A stretch of 64,000 nucleotides of DNA, taken from the NCBI GenBank assembly GCA_963785245.1, contig CAWAUO010000006.1, positions 430,365-494,364 of the forward strand. Reading direction: 5' to 3'. The DNA is from JAHEEL01 sp963785245 (GTDB taxonomy: Bacteria > Actinomycetota > Acidimicrobiia > Spongiisociales > UBA5794). Positions 1 to 9,118 of this stretch are shown here, one piece after another. Every line of letters begins with the position of its first letter. Position 1 is the stretch's first letter. The notes under the pieces are model-generated. The model did no database searches. It was not told where the DNA came from and saw nothing but the letters and a program-made list of their open reading frames with translations. The position numbers and the translations under genes are program-made.

Positions 1-84
1 GGATCTCTGGGTGCGGTACCTCGGCCGCCGACGGCACCACACCAGTTCGTACCGGCCTCGCTGCGCACCTATCCTGCCTGGCCA

Positions 85-1413
85 ATGAGAATTGTCATCG
101 TAGGGGCCGGGGCTGTCGGGTCGTATCTCGCGGAACGCCTCGCACTCGAAGGCCAGGACATCGTCCTCGTCGAGTCCAACGAACAACGCGCGAGCGAAGT
201 GCAATCCGAGATCGACTGCATGGTCGTCAACGGCAACGGTGCGTCGAGCTCCACGCTCGTCAAGGCCGGGCTCAACGACGCCGACCTCCTCATTGCGGTC
301 AGCTCGTCGGACGCGATCAACGTCCTCGCCTGCAGCGCGGCCACCAATATCGGGATTCCCCGGACGGTCGCTCGCGTCGAGGACCCGGAGCTGAAAGCCG
401 AAGTCGAGGAACTCGGCGTTGACTTCATCATCGACCCCGGTGAGGCGGCGGCCCGCGACCTCCTCACGCTCGTCAAACGAGGCGCCATCTCCGATCTCGT
501 CGAGTTCGCCGATGGCCAGCTCGTTCTTCTGGGTGCGTACGTCGCTCCCAATGCGGCGTTCGTCGGTATCACGCTGGCCGAGCTTCGCCGGGCCGTCGAT
601 GGCTGGAATTGGCTCGTCGTAGCGGTGATCAGGCACGGTGAGACCATGATCGCCCGAGGTTCGACCGTGCTCGAAGCTCACGACCATGTGCTCCTGATGG
701 CCCAAGCCGACAAGACGGCGGAGGCATACGAGCTGCTCGGGATCAGCGACAAGGCGGCCGAGAAGGTCATCGTGCTCGGCGCCACCCGCCTCGCTCAGAT
801 CACCGCCGCGATGCTTGCCGACAACGGCATCTCGACAACACTCATCGACGAAGATCGCAAGCGCTGTCATCTCATCGCAGAGCGCCTGCCCCGGGTGGTC
901 GCCGTCTGCGGCAACCCGACCGATCCGAAGCTCCTCATGGCCGAAGGCGTCGACGCGGCAGATTCGGTCCTTGCACTCAGCGGCTGGGACGGCAACAACC
1001 TCCTTGCCTGCCTCGTGGCGAAGGAACTCGGAGCCGGCGAGGTCATCGCCAGGTTCACCAACACCGAACTCGTCGGGTTGCTGAGCGGCGCCGGCCTGGA
1101 CGCAACCGTCAGCTCCCGCCTCTCGGCAGCGAACGAGATCCTCCGGTTCGTCCGGCGCGGCATCATCCACTCCGTCACGACCTTCTCGGACTCGGATGCC
1201 GAAGCCATCGAACTCGAGGTACGACCGGGCAGTTCGGCTATCGGCAAGACGCTGAACAACCTCAACCCACCCGAGTCGCTGATCATCGGTGGCGTACAAC
1301 GCGGCGACACCGCGTTCGTGCCGCGCGGCAGTACCGTCATCGAGGAAGGCGATCATCTGATCGTCATTGCCCGGCCGGAGGCCATCGCCGCCGCCGAGAG
1401 CCTTTCGGGCTAG
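85..1413 (+). CDS. trkA: Trk potassium uptake regulatory subunit TrkA
   Basis: Cytoplasmic nucleotide-binding subunit that gates the TrkH channel in low-affinity potassium uptake. The 442 residues carry two RCK units in tandem. A glycine-rich Rossmann loop (GAGAVGSYLAERL, residues 7-19) opens the first, a second nucleotide-binding fold begins near residue 225 (KVIVLGATRLAQI), and each is followed by a TrkA-C lobe. Length matches the usual double-RCK TrkA of about 450 residues. trkH begins 6 bases after the stop, so the two are an operon. Only 84 bases precede the start in this window, so an upstream partner cannot be excluded. Confidence 0.95.
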   Translation: MRIVIVGAGAVGSYLAERLALEGQDIVLVESNEQRASEVQSEIDCMVVNGNGASSSTLVKAGLNDADLLIAVSSSDAINVLACSAATNIGIPRTVARVEDPELKAEVEELGVDFIIDPGEAAARDLLTLVKRGAISDLVEFADGQLVLLGAYVAPNAAFVGITLAELRRAVDGWNWLVVAVIRHGETMIARGSTVLEAHDHVLLMAQADKTAEAYELLGISDKAAEKVIVLGATRLAQITAAMLADNGISTTLIDEDRKRCHLIAERLPRVVAVCGNPTDPKLLMAEGVDAADSVLALSGWDGNNLLACLVAKELGAGEVIARFTNTELVGLLSGAGLDATVSSRLSAANEILRFVRRGIIHSVTTFSDSDAEAIELEVRPGSSAIGKTLNNLNPPESLIIGGVQRGDTAFVPRGSTVIEEGDHLIVIARPEAIAAAESLSG

Positions 1414-1419
1414 CCGCAG

Positions 1420-2868
1420 ATGTCATGGCGGCACCTCCTTCATGTTGTTGGCGCCGTCGTCGGCGCTATCGGCGTGTCGATGCTTGCCTCTGCGGTGGTA
1501 TCCGCCATCTATCAGGAGTGGTCCACCGCGCTCTGGATCGTTGCGGCATCCCTCGTGGCAACGGTCCTCGGTCTCGTGCTGTGGCGATGGTTCGACCGTC
1601 CCGGCGAGTTGAGTACCCGTGAAGGTTTCGCCGCGGTCGCCCTGGCGTGGATCGCGATGGGCCTCGTTGGCGCCCTGCCGTACCTCTTCACCGGATCGAT
1701 CACCAACGTCACCGATGCCGTGTTCGAGACGGTTGGCGGTTTCACCACAACCGGCTCGTCCGTTGTCCCGGACCCCGCGCTGCTCCCGCACGGTATTCAG
1801 TTCTGGCGCTCGTTCACCCAGTGGGTCGGTGGCATGGGAATCATCGTTCTCTCGATCGCCATCCTCCCCCTGCTCGGCATGGGGGCGGTGCAGCTTGCCC
1901 GCGCCGAGTCGCCCGGCCCAATCCCCGATCGCCTCACACCGCGCTTCAAGGAGACGGCGAAACGGCTGTGGATCGTCTACGTCGCGCTGACCGTTGTCGA
2001 GATGATCCTCTTGTGGCTCGGGGACATGACCCTTTTCGAGGCCATCAATCACGGGTTCACAACGATGTCGACCGGTGGATACAGCACCAACGCCGGATCA
2101 ATGAACGCCTTCAGCGACTACTCGCAGTGGATCGTGATCGTATTCATGGTTCTCGCCGGAACCTCGTTCGCACTGCACTTCCGGGCAGTCCGCAACCCGG
2201 GTGTCTACTGGAAGAATACCGAAGTGCGTGTGTACCTCGGAGCGACGCTGGTGGCGGCGGTCGTGATGATCGTCGGCACGTGGGGCGGTTCGGTCCACGA
2301 CACGATCCGGGATGCGCTGTTCACCTCGGCCTCGATGATCACCACGACCGGGTACGGGACCGCCGACTTCGGCCTGTGGAAGCCAGCGCTCCAGATCATG
2401 ATTGTTGGTTTGATGTTCGTGGGAGGCATGGCCGGCTCAACCGCCGGATCCGTGAAGATCTACCGCCACGAGGTGCTCTACGAAGCGTCGCGGGTCGACA
2501 TTCGCCGTCTCATCCACCCACGCGGTGTATTCGTGGCGCGCATTGGAAAGAATCCGCTGAAGGACGACCTGGTGGAGGCCGTGCAGACGTTCTTCCTCCT
2601 CTACATGTTCGCCTTCATGACCGGCAGCTTCGCCCTCGCGGTCATCAGCTCGATCTGGGGGCCGGACATGGACATTGTCTCCACCGTGTCGGCCGTTGCC
2701 TCGTCGCTCGGCAACGTTGGCCCCGGGCTCGGATCGGTCGGTCCGACCGGGAACTACCTGGAAGTCCCGATGCTCGGCAAGTGGCTGCTCGCCGGCTTGA
2801 TGATCGTCGGTCGCCTCGAGATCCTCCCCATCCTCATCCTCTTCAACCGGGAGAGCTGGCGCCGATAG
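1420..2868 (+). CDS. trkH: Trk potassium transporter membrane subunit TrkH
   Basis: Polytopic inner-membrane subunit that forms the potassium pathway of the Trk system. The 482-residue protein shows the four pore-loop repeats of the SKT superfamily: TTTGSS early, STGGYS in the middle, TTTGYGT, then LGNVGPG near the C-terminus. The central glycine of each builds the selectivity filter. Length equals that of typical TrkH/KtrB proteins (about 450-500). It follows trkA by 6 bases and is surely co-expressed with it. The ATG at 1420 is preferred because it begins just before the first hydrophobic segment. No gene oddities were noticed. Confidence 0.95.
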   Translation: MSWRHLLHVVGAVVGAIGVSMLASAVVSAIYQEWSTALWIVAASLVATVLGLVLWRWFDRPGELSTREGFAAVALAWIAMGLVGALPYLFTGSITNVTDAVFETVGGFTTTGSSVVPDPALLPHGIQFWRSFTQWVGGMGIIVLSIAILPLLGMGAVQLARAESPGPIPDRLTPRFKETAKRLWIVYVALTVVEMILLWLGDMTLFEAINHGFTTMSTGGYSTNAGSMNAFSDYSQWIVIVFMVLAGTSFALHFRAVRNPGVYWKNTEVRVYLGATLVAAVVMIVGTWGGSVHDTIRDALFTSASMITTTGYGTADFGLWKPALQIMIVGLMFVGGMAGSTAGSVKIYRHEVLYEASRVDIRRLIHPRGVFVARIGKNPLKDDLVEAVQTFFLLYMFAFMTGSFALAVISSIWGPDMDIVSTVSAVASSLGNVGPGLGSVGPTGNYLEVPMLGKWLLAGLMIVGRLEILPILILFNRESWRR

Positions 2869-2986
2869 CGGCCTACGGAGCCTCGCCCCTGCCAGAACGT
2901 TCTGTCCGGTTCGACTGCCCCGGTGCCGTCCCCCCCGTGCGGGTCCAGTTCGATTCCTGTCACTCCCGGATGCGAGAATGGCACCA

Positions 2987-4591
2987 ATGAGTACAGCCAG
3001 CCCCCACGACAATCTGATCATGATCGGCGGTGGAGAACTTGGGCGATGCCCAACCCGCATCCATCATGATCGCTTCAACGCCACCGAACGGATCGATGAT
3101 CCTGTGATTGAGCGGCGAGTCGCTGACGGGCGGGCGTGGGAGAAGACCGTCGTCGCACACGTCCTCGAAGGAACGGATCCAGCAGTCATCTCACGGCCCG
3201 GAGAGCTGATCGACCCCGACCTCCCGGCCACGATCGGTTCAGGAGTCAGGGCCGCCGAACGAGAAGCCATCACCGTTGAGGCGCTCCGTTCGGGCGTTCC
3301 GATCATTGTCGGAGGTCGGCTTGCGGAAGAGAGCCTTCAGTCCGTCGGGGCACCCGATCTCCTCATCAAACTCCATGATGGCTACGCCCCCATCGACGTG
3401 AAGCACCACAAGGCGATCGGACGGTCAGGGATCCCCGCCCGGGCGACATCGATCGATCACCTCGACGATACGAACGGCACTCCGGTGCCCTTCCGCAGCG
3501 GCCGCGTCAACGATCTGTTCCAGGTGGCCCACTACTGGCGCCTCCTCGACCACCACGGCTTTGCGAATCCTCGGCACCTCGGAGCAATCATCGGAGCGGA
3601 GAGCTCCCTGCTCGCGGTGTGGGTCGACCTCGGAGCGGGTGATCCATCATTTCTCGGTCGCCAACTCGAAGCGTTGGACGAGGCCATCGTCGTCGCGGAA
3701 GCTGGCAGGATCCAGCCGACGCGCCCACTCATACCCCCGGTCTGGCGAGGGGCCTGCCGATCTTGTCCATGGGCCGACTTCTGCCGCGACGAACTCGAAG
3801 CCATCGATCACGTCTCGCTCCTCCCGGCGATCGGCGCACACGACACGAAACGTCTGCTCGACTCCGGGGTCGCAACGACCACCCACATGGCGAGACTCCA
3901 ACCGGGCTCCGTCCACGGCGGGTACGAAGTGAGTGAGGAGGCGATCCTCCAGGCCAGGGCCCGCGCATCGGGATCACTGCTGCGCCGAATCGGTGTCGAT
4001 CTTGCCCTGCCGTCTGCGATCAACGAGATCGACTTCGACGTGGAGACGTACCTCGGAACCCTCTATCTGGCCGGACTCCTCGTCCATGAACCGGACGGCG
4101 CCGCGTTCCGACCCATCTCGAATTGGACGGGAACGCCGTCCGGTGAGCGCCAAGTCGTCGAAGACCTCTTCCGATACTTCGATGAGCTTGCCGAACAAGG
4201 CGATGTCGTTGTGTACCACTGGACCGGGTACGAGCGAACGATCCTCAAGGAGGCATCCGAGCGACATGGGCTTTCGATGCAATCTGCCCCGTCCGTCGAC
4301 GACTGGTTCGATCGCTACGCCTGCGACCTCTGGTCGTGGATCAAGCAGCGGTTCGTCTCACCGAACGGCTACTCGCTCAAGGTCATCGCGCCGCTGTGCG
4401 GCTTCGACTGGCGCGACGATGATCCGGGAGGGGCGCAGTCCGAACTCTGGTACGTCGACGCGCTGGCGGGCAACGACGTACAGCGTGCCCGCCTCCTCGA
4501 GTACAACGAAGACGACGTTGCCGCACAGGCCGCGATCCGCGAGTGGGTCCGAACGCAACCGCAAGATCCGGCGAGTCGTACGATGGCGTGA
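2987..4591 (+). CDS. TM0106-family RecB-like / RNase H-fold nuclease
   Basis: Putative nuclease of the TM0106 family, about 534 residues. The N-terminal half resembles RecB-type nucleases and ends in a cysteine cluster (CRSCPWADFC, near residue 255) that could hold an Fe-S cluster together with an upstream Cys. The C-terminal half is a DnaQ/RNase H-like exonuclease fold: it opens with a DVETYL metal-binding motif and closes with EYNEDDVAA, where acidic residues would bind catalytic metals. Biological role in this family is unproven; DNA repair is a reasonable inference. An in-frame ATG at 2978 would add three residues. I prefer 2987, but neither has a strong ribosome-binding site. Confidence 0.8.
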   Translation: MSTASPHDNLIMIGGGELGRCPTRIHHDRFNATERIDDPVIERRVADGRAWEKTVVAHVLEGTDPAVISRPGELIDPDLPATIGSGVRAAEREAITVEALRSGVPIIVGGRLAEESLQSVGAPDLLIKLHDGYAPIDVKHHKAIGRSGIPARATSIDHLDDTNGTPVPFRSGRVNDLFQVAHYWRLLDHHGFANPRHLGAIIGAESSLLAVWVDLGAGDPSFLGRQLEALDEAIVVAEAGRIQPTRPLIPPVWRGACRSCPWADFCRDELEAIDHVSLLPAIGAHDTKRLLDSGVATTTHMARLQPGSVHGGYEVSEEAILQARARASGSLLRRIGVDLALPSAINEIDFDVETYLGTLYLAGLLVHEPDGAAFRPISNWTGTPSGERQVVEDLFRYFDELAEQGDVVVYHWTGYERTILKEASERHGLSMQSAPSVDDWFDRYACDLWSWIKQRFVSPNGYSLKVIAPLCGFDWRDDDPGGAQSELWYVDALAGNDVQRARLLEYNEDDVAAQAAIREWVRTQPQDPASRTMA

Positions 4592-4630
4592 CCCGGAGAA
4601 TACGAGCCGTTCGTTCGGCGTTGCCTGAGC

Positions 4631-5308
4631 ATGGATACTGCAGAAGAGCAACACCTCGCCTGGCTCGCCCGATCCTTTGGGCGCACCGACTACCTGCCGC
4701 TGACACCCGCTGACCTCGCTGCGCTCTCCGACGCGGGATCGTACGTTGAGAAGTATCCCGGAACCCACCTCTTCAAGGAAGGCACCGAGTCGGAAGCGGC
4801 GTATGTGATCCGACACGGAGATGTTGAGCTGTTCCGCAACCGCACGGGAGGGCGCCTGATCGTCGGCCGAATTGGACCCGGCGCAGTCATCGGAGATATT
4901 GCACTTCTGCGAGGTCAGCCGTACATATCGAGTGCTCGTGCGGTGTCACACGTTGAGACCTTCCGACTCGATCGGGCGAGACTCCTCCCCGTCCTCCTCG
5001 ACCACCCGAGGATCGCGATCCGATGGCTTGTCGCCGGCCTGAACCAACTCGAGGCAACGCAACGGCGGGTGCTCCGCCTCATGCGGGGAAGCGTGAAGGA
5101 GCAGGTCGCCGAGATGGTGCTCGATGAGGCGGATCGGCACGGAACCGTTCGGCTCTCGCAGGCGAGCCTCGCTGGACTCCTCGGTGCGAGCCGGCAGTCC
5201 GTCAACCAGTCGCTTTCGGAACTCCGTCGCGCCGGAGCGGTCGAGACGGGCTACCGGACCATCACCGTCGTCGACGCGGATCGACTTGCCGTGGCTGCCG
5301 GACGGTGA
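4631..5308 (+). CDS. Crp/Fnr-family transcriptional regulator
   Basis: Cytoplasmic DNA-binding regulator of 225 residues. Residues about 20-130 form a cyclic-nucleotide-binding-type beta barrel (GPGAVIGDIALLRG resembles the phosphate-binding cassette). Residues about 150-215 form the Crp winged helix, with the recognition helix in the segment SRQSVNQSLSELR. No four-cysteine Fnr cluster is seen, so direct oxygen sensing by an Fe-S cluster is unlikely. The conserved arginine of the cAMP pocket is not obvious, so the ligand is unknown. It stands alone between the nuclease gene and a convergent membrane-protein gene, and its target genes are not evident. Confidence 0.85.
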   Translation: MDTAEEQHLAWLARSFGRTDYLPLTPADLAALSDAGSYVEKYPGTHLFKEGTESEAAYVIRHGDVELFRNRTGGRLIVGRIGPGAVIGDIALLRGQPYISSARAVSHVETFRLDRARLLPVLLDHPRIAIRWLVAGLNQLEATQRRVLRLMRGSVKEQVAEMVLDEADRHGTVRLSQASLAGLLGASRQSVNQSLSELRRAGAVETGYRTITVVDADRLAVAAGR

Positions 5309-5319
5309 GGTGCCGTTGA

Positions 5320-5694
5320 TCAGTGCGTGCGTATCACGGCGGAGCCGACACCGGCCACCGACCCGATCACGCTGAAGACCACGGCTTCGACAAGCGGGGA
5401 TGGGAACGCTTCGAGCGCCGGACCCTGCATGGCTCCGATCGCGGCAACGACGCCTGAGGCGGCGAGGGCCATGGCGAAGGCGGCGGCGCCGATTCGCAGC
5501 ACCGAACCGCGATCCGGCCGATCCGGGTTGTCCAGACCAAAGAGCACGGGCGGTGCGCCGGCGACGAGCAATGGCGCCAGGTGGAACGTGGAGGCCGGCC
5601 GGATCAGAGCGACGAGTACCCACAGGCTGGCGAGCAGCGCTCCCCACACGAGTGCTCGCCGAATGTCAGGATGGGTCTTTGCCTGGAGAGTCAT
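5320..5694 (-). CDS. Small membrane protein of unknown function
   Basis: Predicted integral membrane protein of 124 residues with about four hydrophobic segments (for example LVWGALLASLWVLVALI near the N-terminus, and a C-terminal alanine/valine/glycine-rich helix). The longer open frame reaches 5784, but its first 30 residues are arginine-rich and unlike a membrane protein, so I start at the ATG at 5694. I recognise no family. It is convergent with the Crp/Fnr gene, the two stops being only 12 bases apart. Function is not inferable from the sequence. Confidence 0.55.
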   Translation of the reverse strand: MTLQAKTHPDIRRALVWGALLASLWVLVALIRPASTFHLAPLLVAGAPPVLFGLDNPDRPDRGSVLRIGAAAFAMALAASGVVAAIGAMQGPALEAFPSPLVEAVVFSVIGSVAGVGSAVIRTH

Positions 5695-5808
5695 ACTGTG
5701 GTCAACGGTGGCGAGTTGTCGACATCCCGACAAGGGTCGCAATCCCGACCGTTGGATGCGTACAGAGCGGCCGACTCCCCTCACCCGGTTGCCGCCCGGG
5801 GCTAGCGC

Positions 5809-6351
5809 TCAACCAGTCGTCGTCGCACGGATCTGGTCGGCGATTGCCTCCATGGCATCGTCGAACCGGCTGACCCAGATCTTGCCGTGGGCGGGTGTAT
5901 GCAGCGGATCGAGCAGATGAACGAGGTGGTGGCCGAGTTCGTGACCGAGGGTCCGCAGCGTGGTGGTCGACCCGAGCCTGATCTCGCCTTCGGGCGGGTA
6001 GGGACGTCGATAGTGGTCCTCCCACGCCACGATGCGCTCCTCGCCGTACAGGTCGCTCGCGATTCGGCGCGGTGCCCAGCACTGGCCGGTGTCCGGCCGG
6101 CGGCGCCGATTGAACCTCAACCCGGGTTCCGCCACACCGAATCGGGCAGCCACGTGTCGTACCAGGCCAGTCGTTTCATCCGATTCGACCGCGTAGCGGT
6201 CGCCGAGTCGGGTGATGAGGTCGTAGTCGCGGCTGAACGTGCGGACTCGGTGTTCGTGCCGCGGGATCCGATTCGAGGATTCGACGATTTGAAGGGGCAT
6301 GGTGCAAGCGGCCTCGGTGCTGACGGTCATTCTGTGGGCCCGGGGCGCCAC
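5809..6351 (-). CDS. SprT-like zinc metalloprotease-type protein
   Basis: Putative zinc-dependent peptidase or zincin-fold protein of up to 180 residues. It carries HELGHH (catalytic residues at 137, 138 and 141 of the longest reading) followed by HGKIW at 155-159. This HExxH plus downstream H-G-x-x-W arrangement is the layout of SprT-like domains, in which the third histidine completes the zinc site. The start is uncertain: internal ATGs at 6330 and 6300 would also keep the whole domain. The substrate is unknown. It lies downstream of rmuC on the same strand with a 30-base gap, so a DNA-damage-related role is possible but speculative. Confidence 0.65.
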   Translation of the reverse strand: MAPRAHRMTVSTEAACTMPLQIVESSNRIPRHEHRVRTFSRDYDLITRLGDRYAVESDETTGLVRHVAARFGVAEPGLRFNRRRRPDTGQCWAPRRIASDLYGEERIVAWEDHYRRPYPPEGEIRLGSTTTLRTLGHELGHHLVHLLDPLHTPAHGKIWVSRFDDAMEAIADQIRATTTG

Positions 6352-6381
6352 ATACGAGGTGGAGAACCCTGGGTTCGCAAA

Positions 6382-7569
6382 CTAGTCGAGGAGGGTGGGG
6401 TCGGGCGCTAGGGCTGGGGGTTCGTCGGAAATTGGCAGAACCGCCTCGTCCGCTTCACCCAGGTCGAGTTCGTGGATTCTCGTCCCTCGTGATTGCACCT
6501 TGCCGGCGGACGTCTCGATCTGGTCGATGTCGCGATTGGCCTGATCGAAGTGCCGTCGCAAGTTCGCGACCCGGTCGGAGAGGCGGCCAACATCGGTCAG
6601 CATCGTGCCGACCTCGGTCTGGATGACGCCTGCCTGCTTGCGCATCTCGACATCTCGGAGGACGGCCCGAACGGTGGTGAGCGTCGCCATCATCGTCGTC
6701 GGCGACACGATGTAGACCCTCGCCTTGTAGCTCGCCTCGATGATCGCCGGATGGTGGGCATGCAGTTCGGCGTAGACCGCCTCGGAGGGCAGGAACATCA
6801 GCGCCGAGTCCGCGGTCTCGCCCGGGATGATGTAGCGCTGCGAGATGTCGCGCACGTGCTTCTTGACGTCCTCGCCGAGTTGTTTGGCATACGCCGCGCG
6901 GCCCGCGTCGTCCGTGGCGTTGAGCATGTTGCGATAGGCCGTGAGCGGAAACTTCGCATCGACGACGACCGACCCCGGAGGGTTCGGGAGTTTGATGAGG
7001 CAGTCGGCGCGCTTGCCGTTCGACAGCACGCTCTGGAACTCGTAGGCCGAGTTCGGGAGCGCGTCTTCAACAATCGCTTCGAGTTGCACCTCGCCGAAGG
7101 CGCCGCGGGCCTGCTTGTCGTCGAGGATGTGCTGCAATCCGACGACCTCGGTGGAGAGCTTCGTGATGTTCTGCTGGGCCTGGTCGATCACCGAGAGCCG
7201 CTCCGTCAACTTCGTGACCGACTCCGCCGTCTCCTTTGACGACTTCTGCAGGCTCTGACCCATCCGGTCCTGGACTTGCTCGAGTCGGTCGTTCATCGAC
7301 TTCGTCAGACGCTCGGACGACTCCTGCAGCGCCTTGGTCGTAGCAGCGGCTGTTGCGTTCTGTTGCTCATTCAGCATCTTCAACTGCCCGGAGAGGTTCT
7401 CCTGGGACCGAGACTGGGCGGTGATGAGTTGCTCGATCCTCTGGTCGGCCTCGGCGCTCGCCACGCCATCGCGACGGAGCACAACCCAGACGACCACCCC
7501 GGCGACCACAACGAGGGCCACAGCCAGGATGATGAGTGCAATTTCCACGAGGAGTGGCCTCTCTTCCAA
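6382..7569 (-). CDS. rmuC: DNA recombination protein RmuC
   Basis: RmuC-family protein of 395 residues, thought to limit inversion at inverted repeats and carrying a predicted nuclease-like fold. The N-terminus is a single membrane anchor (residues about 8-30, very hydrophobic). A long glutamine- and serine-rich coiled coil follows (about 40-130), then the conserved RmuC domain, which includes VVDAKFPLTAYRNML with the PD-(D/E)xK-like Asp-Ala-Lys core. Length is normal for the family. The start at 7569 places the anchor at the extreme N-terminus, as expected. No sign of damage. Confidence 0.9.
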   Translation of the reverse strand: MEERPLLVEIALIILAVALVVVAGVVVWVVLRRDGVASAEADQRIEQLITAQSRSQENLSGQLKMLNEQQNATAAATTKALQESSERLTKSMNDRLEQVQDRMGQSLQKSSKETAESVTKLTERLSVIDQAQQNITKLSTEVVGLQHILDDKQARGAFGEVQLEAIVEDALPNSAYEFQSVLSNGKRADCLIKLPNPPGSVVVDAKFPLTAYRNMLNATDDAGRAAYAKQLGEDVKKHVRDISQRYIIPGETADSALMFLPSEAVYAELHAHHPAIIEASYKARVYIVSPTTMMATLTTVRAVLRDVEMRKQAGVIQTEVGTMLTDVGRLSDRVANLRRHFDQANRDIDQIETSAGKVQSRGTRIHELDLGEADEAVLPISDEPPALAPDPTLLD

Positions 7570-7682
7570 TGATTGACTTCGTGGCCTCAGCGTAGGGAGT
7601 CCCCGTGACAGATTCGAGACATTGCCCGGTTCATCGCCAACGCGACACCTGCATCACCGTCGCCCGGCCCGAATCGGTCTCC

Positions 7683-8354
7683 TCAGTACCAAATCACTTC
7701 GCCGAAGCCGGGAAGCGGCATCTCGTCAGGGAGTGACCGTGCCTCACCTGCTGCGTAGCGACCGGCGGACCAGACCGCTGCAGTCGCGTCGAGGACGTCA
7801 TCCGCCGGCACGGTTCCGACCGGTTCGGGAAGCCGATCAGGCAGTGAGAGCCCGGCGCCGGAGAGAAGACGGCGTCGCTCGCTGTGCCCGTTCCAACTCT
7901 TCTTCGACGAGTTCAGCGGACGCCCTGCGAGAGCTCGGAACGTGACCTCCGGGTGGATCTCGATCAACCGCTGATCCGTCCGGGCGACAGCGTCGGTCTC
8001 TAGGATCCGACGGCGGAGCGCATAGCTCTGGGCGGTCAGGCCTATCCCGTACCGCTTGCGAGAGAGGCACAGTGCGTCCTGATACGTCTCCGCCTCGAGT
8101 ACGTCCCTGGGCGGAGTCGGGAACACACTCGACGACCGGGCACCGATGAACTTCCGAGCCGCCGAATCGGCAGGCCGGGGCGGGGCCACCGGCAGGCCAA
8201 TCGGGATGTCGACGGCGATGATCTCGGCGTCGGCCTCGGCCAGTGCGAGGTCGGCCATGGTCTCGTATGCGTCGATCGAAGCGATCCAGCCGTCGACAGT
8301 GACGACCGCGACCCACCCGCTCTTCCAGACATCCGCACCGACGACTCTGACCAT
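7683..8354 (-). CDS. DUF429 domain protein
   Basis: Protein of 223 residues from the DUF429 family, a predicted RNase H-like fold of unknown biochemical role. Recognisable pieces are the N-terminal VVGADVWKSGW, the acidic IIAVDIPIGLP segment and a conserved ETYQDAL region. The open frame extends to 8564. I choose the ATG at 8354 because the bases just upstream on the minus strand read GGAGGAGG with ideal spacing, and because the family begins at this point. The gene stands alone on the minus strand before the rbsD gene. Bases 8355-8591 hold no gene I can support. Confidence 0.75.
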   Translation of the reverse strand: MVRVVGADVWKSGWVAVVTVDGWIASIDAYETMADLALAEADAEIIAVDIPIGLPVAPPRPADSAARKFIGARSSSVFPTPPRDVLEAETYQDALCLSRKRYGIGLTAQSYALRRRILETDAVARTDQRLIEIHPEVTFRALAGRPLNSSKKSWNGHSERRRLLSGAGLSLPDRLPEPVGTVPADDVLDATAAVWSAGRYAAGEARSLPDEMPLPGFGEVIWY

Positions 8355-8591
8355 GACCTCCTCCAGACCTGAGCGTACCAAGCACCCGTATGACCCTGCC
8401 AAGCGGCGCTCCCGTCGCGAACCGAGAGGCAGTCGAAGTCGCGCATCGCTGCGGACCAGTGCGGGCGGGATTCGGCCGATCGAGTCATGGTGACCTCCTC
8501 GGCGAGATCGTACCGAGCCGAGACGCTCAGCGTTGAACGGGGGTGGTGGGCTGTGGGCAGACACCAGACGCCGGTGGAGTACTGGGAGCCG

Positions 8592-9038
8592 CTAGGACGG
8601 TGGTTGGCCGTGGAGCTTCTCGTACAGGTCGATGGCCTCATCGAGATAGTTCACACCACACGCGAGCGCGACCGACGCATATGCCGAGCACTCACCGGTC
8701 TTGACATAGGCGGTGGCCCGTTCGGCCATGTCGGCCATCAACTCCTGGTGGGGACGCTCGTCTGGCGTGACCGGAAGCACCTCCATCGTGGCTGCGTACA
8801 CCTCGGGATTCCACACGTTGAACTCGGTCGCGACCGTTGCGGCCTCGATGACGAGTTCCTCGCTCATCGCCCGAACGACGTCGACGACGGTGGGCACACC
8901 GCAGGTGAGGGCGAGATCGATACGCCTGGCGCCGCTGGGGACTCGCAGACCGGCGTCAGTGAGAACGATGACGTCCCCATGGCCGGCCGAAGCGATCAGG
9001 CCCAGGAGTTCGGGATGGAGAATGCCACGCTGCTTCAC
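8592..9038 (-). CDS. rbsD: D-ribose pyranase / sugar mutarotase RbsD-like
   Basis: RbsD/FucU-family cytoplasmic mutarotase of 148 residues that interconverts cyclic forms of pentoses so a kinase can use the furanose. The start KQRGILHPELL and the residue His20 in SAGHGD are the family's signature and catalytic base, followed by TDAGLRVP and DLALTCGVPT. I start at the GTG at 9038: it has GAGGT upstream and gives the canonical N-terminus, while the longer frame to 9152 runs through the operator and into the SorC gene. It is divergent from the SorC-type regulator gene, with two palindromes in the shared 80-base gap, so it is almost certainly a member of that regulon. Confidence 0.85.
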   Translation of the reverse strand: MKQRGILHPELLGLIASAGHGDVIVLTDAGLRVPSGARRIDLALTCGVPTVVDVVRAMSEELVIEAATVATEFNVWNPEVYAATMEVLPVTPDERPHQELMADMAERATAYVKTGECSAYASVALACGVNYLDEAIDLYEKLHGQPPS

Positions 9039-9063
9039 GGTTTCGACCTCACCCTTCGCGAAT

Positions 9064-9095
9064 TGCACAAATGTTCTGTATTGGACATTTGTCCA
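9064..9095. promoter_or_regulatory. Tandem palindromic operator in the rbsD/SorC intergenic region
   Basis: Two 14-base palindrome-like elements, TGCACAAATGTTCT (9064-9077) and TGGACATTTGTCCA (9082-9095), have centres 18 bp apart. They also form an outer inverted repeat, ACAAATGT (9067-9074) against ACATTTGT (9085-9092). The pair sits 26 bases from the rbsD start and 23 bases from the regulator start, an ideal place for autoregulation. The same tandem architecture recurs at 16722-16754 and 23825-23856. SorC-family proteins are tetramers that commonly bind paired sites. Confidence 0.7.
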
Positions 9096-9118
9096 GCGTC
9101 CGATGATACTTCGTACCA

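Noticed and set aside
2930..2977. A tRNA-like T-arm sequence (GTTCGATTCC) upstream of the TM0106 gene
   Set aside because: The flanking bases do not pair into a T stem, and no anticodon or acceptor arm can be built.
8355..8591. A second short gene with an AGGAGGT site before an ATG near 8489 on the minus strand
   Set aside because: The frame continues into and overlaps the DUF429 gene for several hundred bases and has no protein-like motifs.
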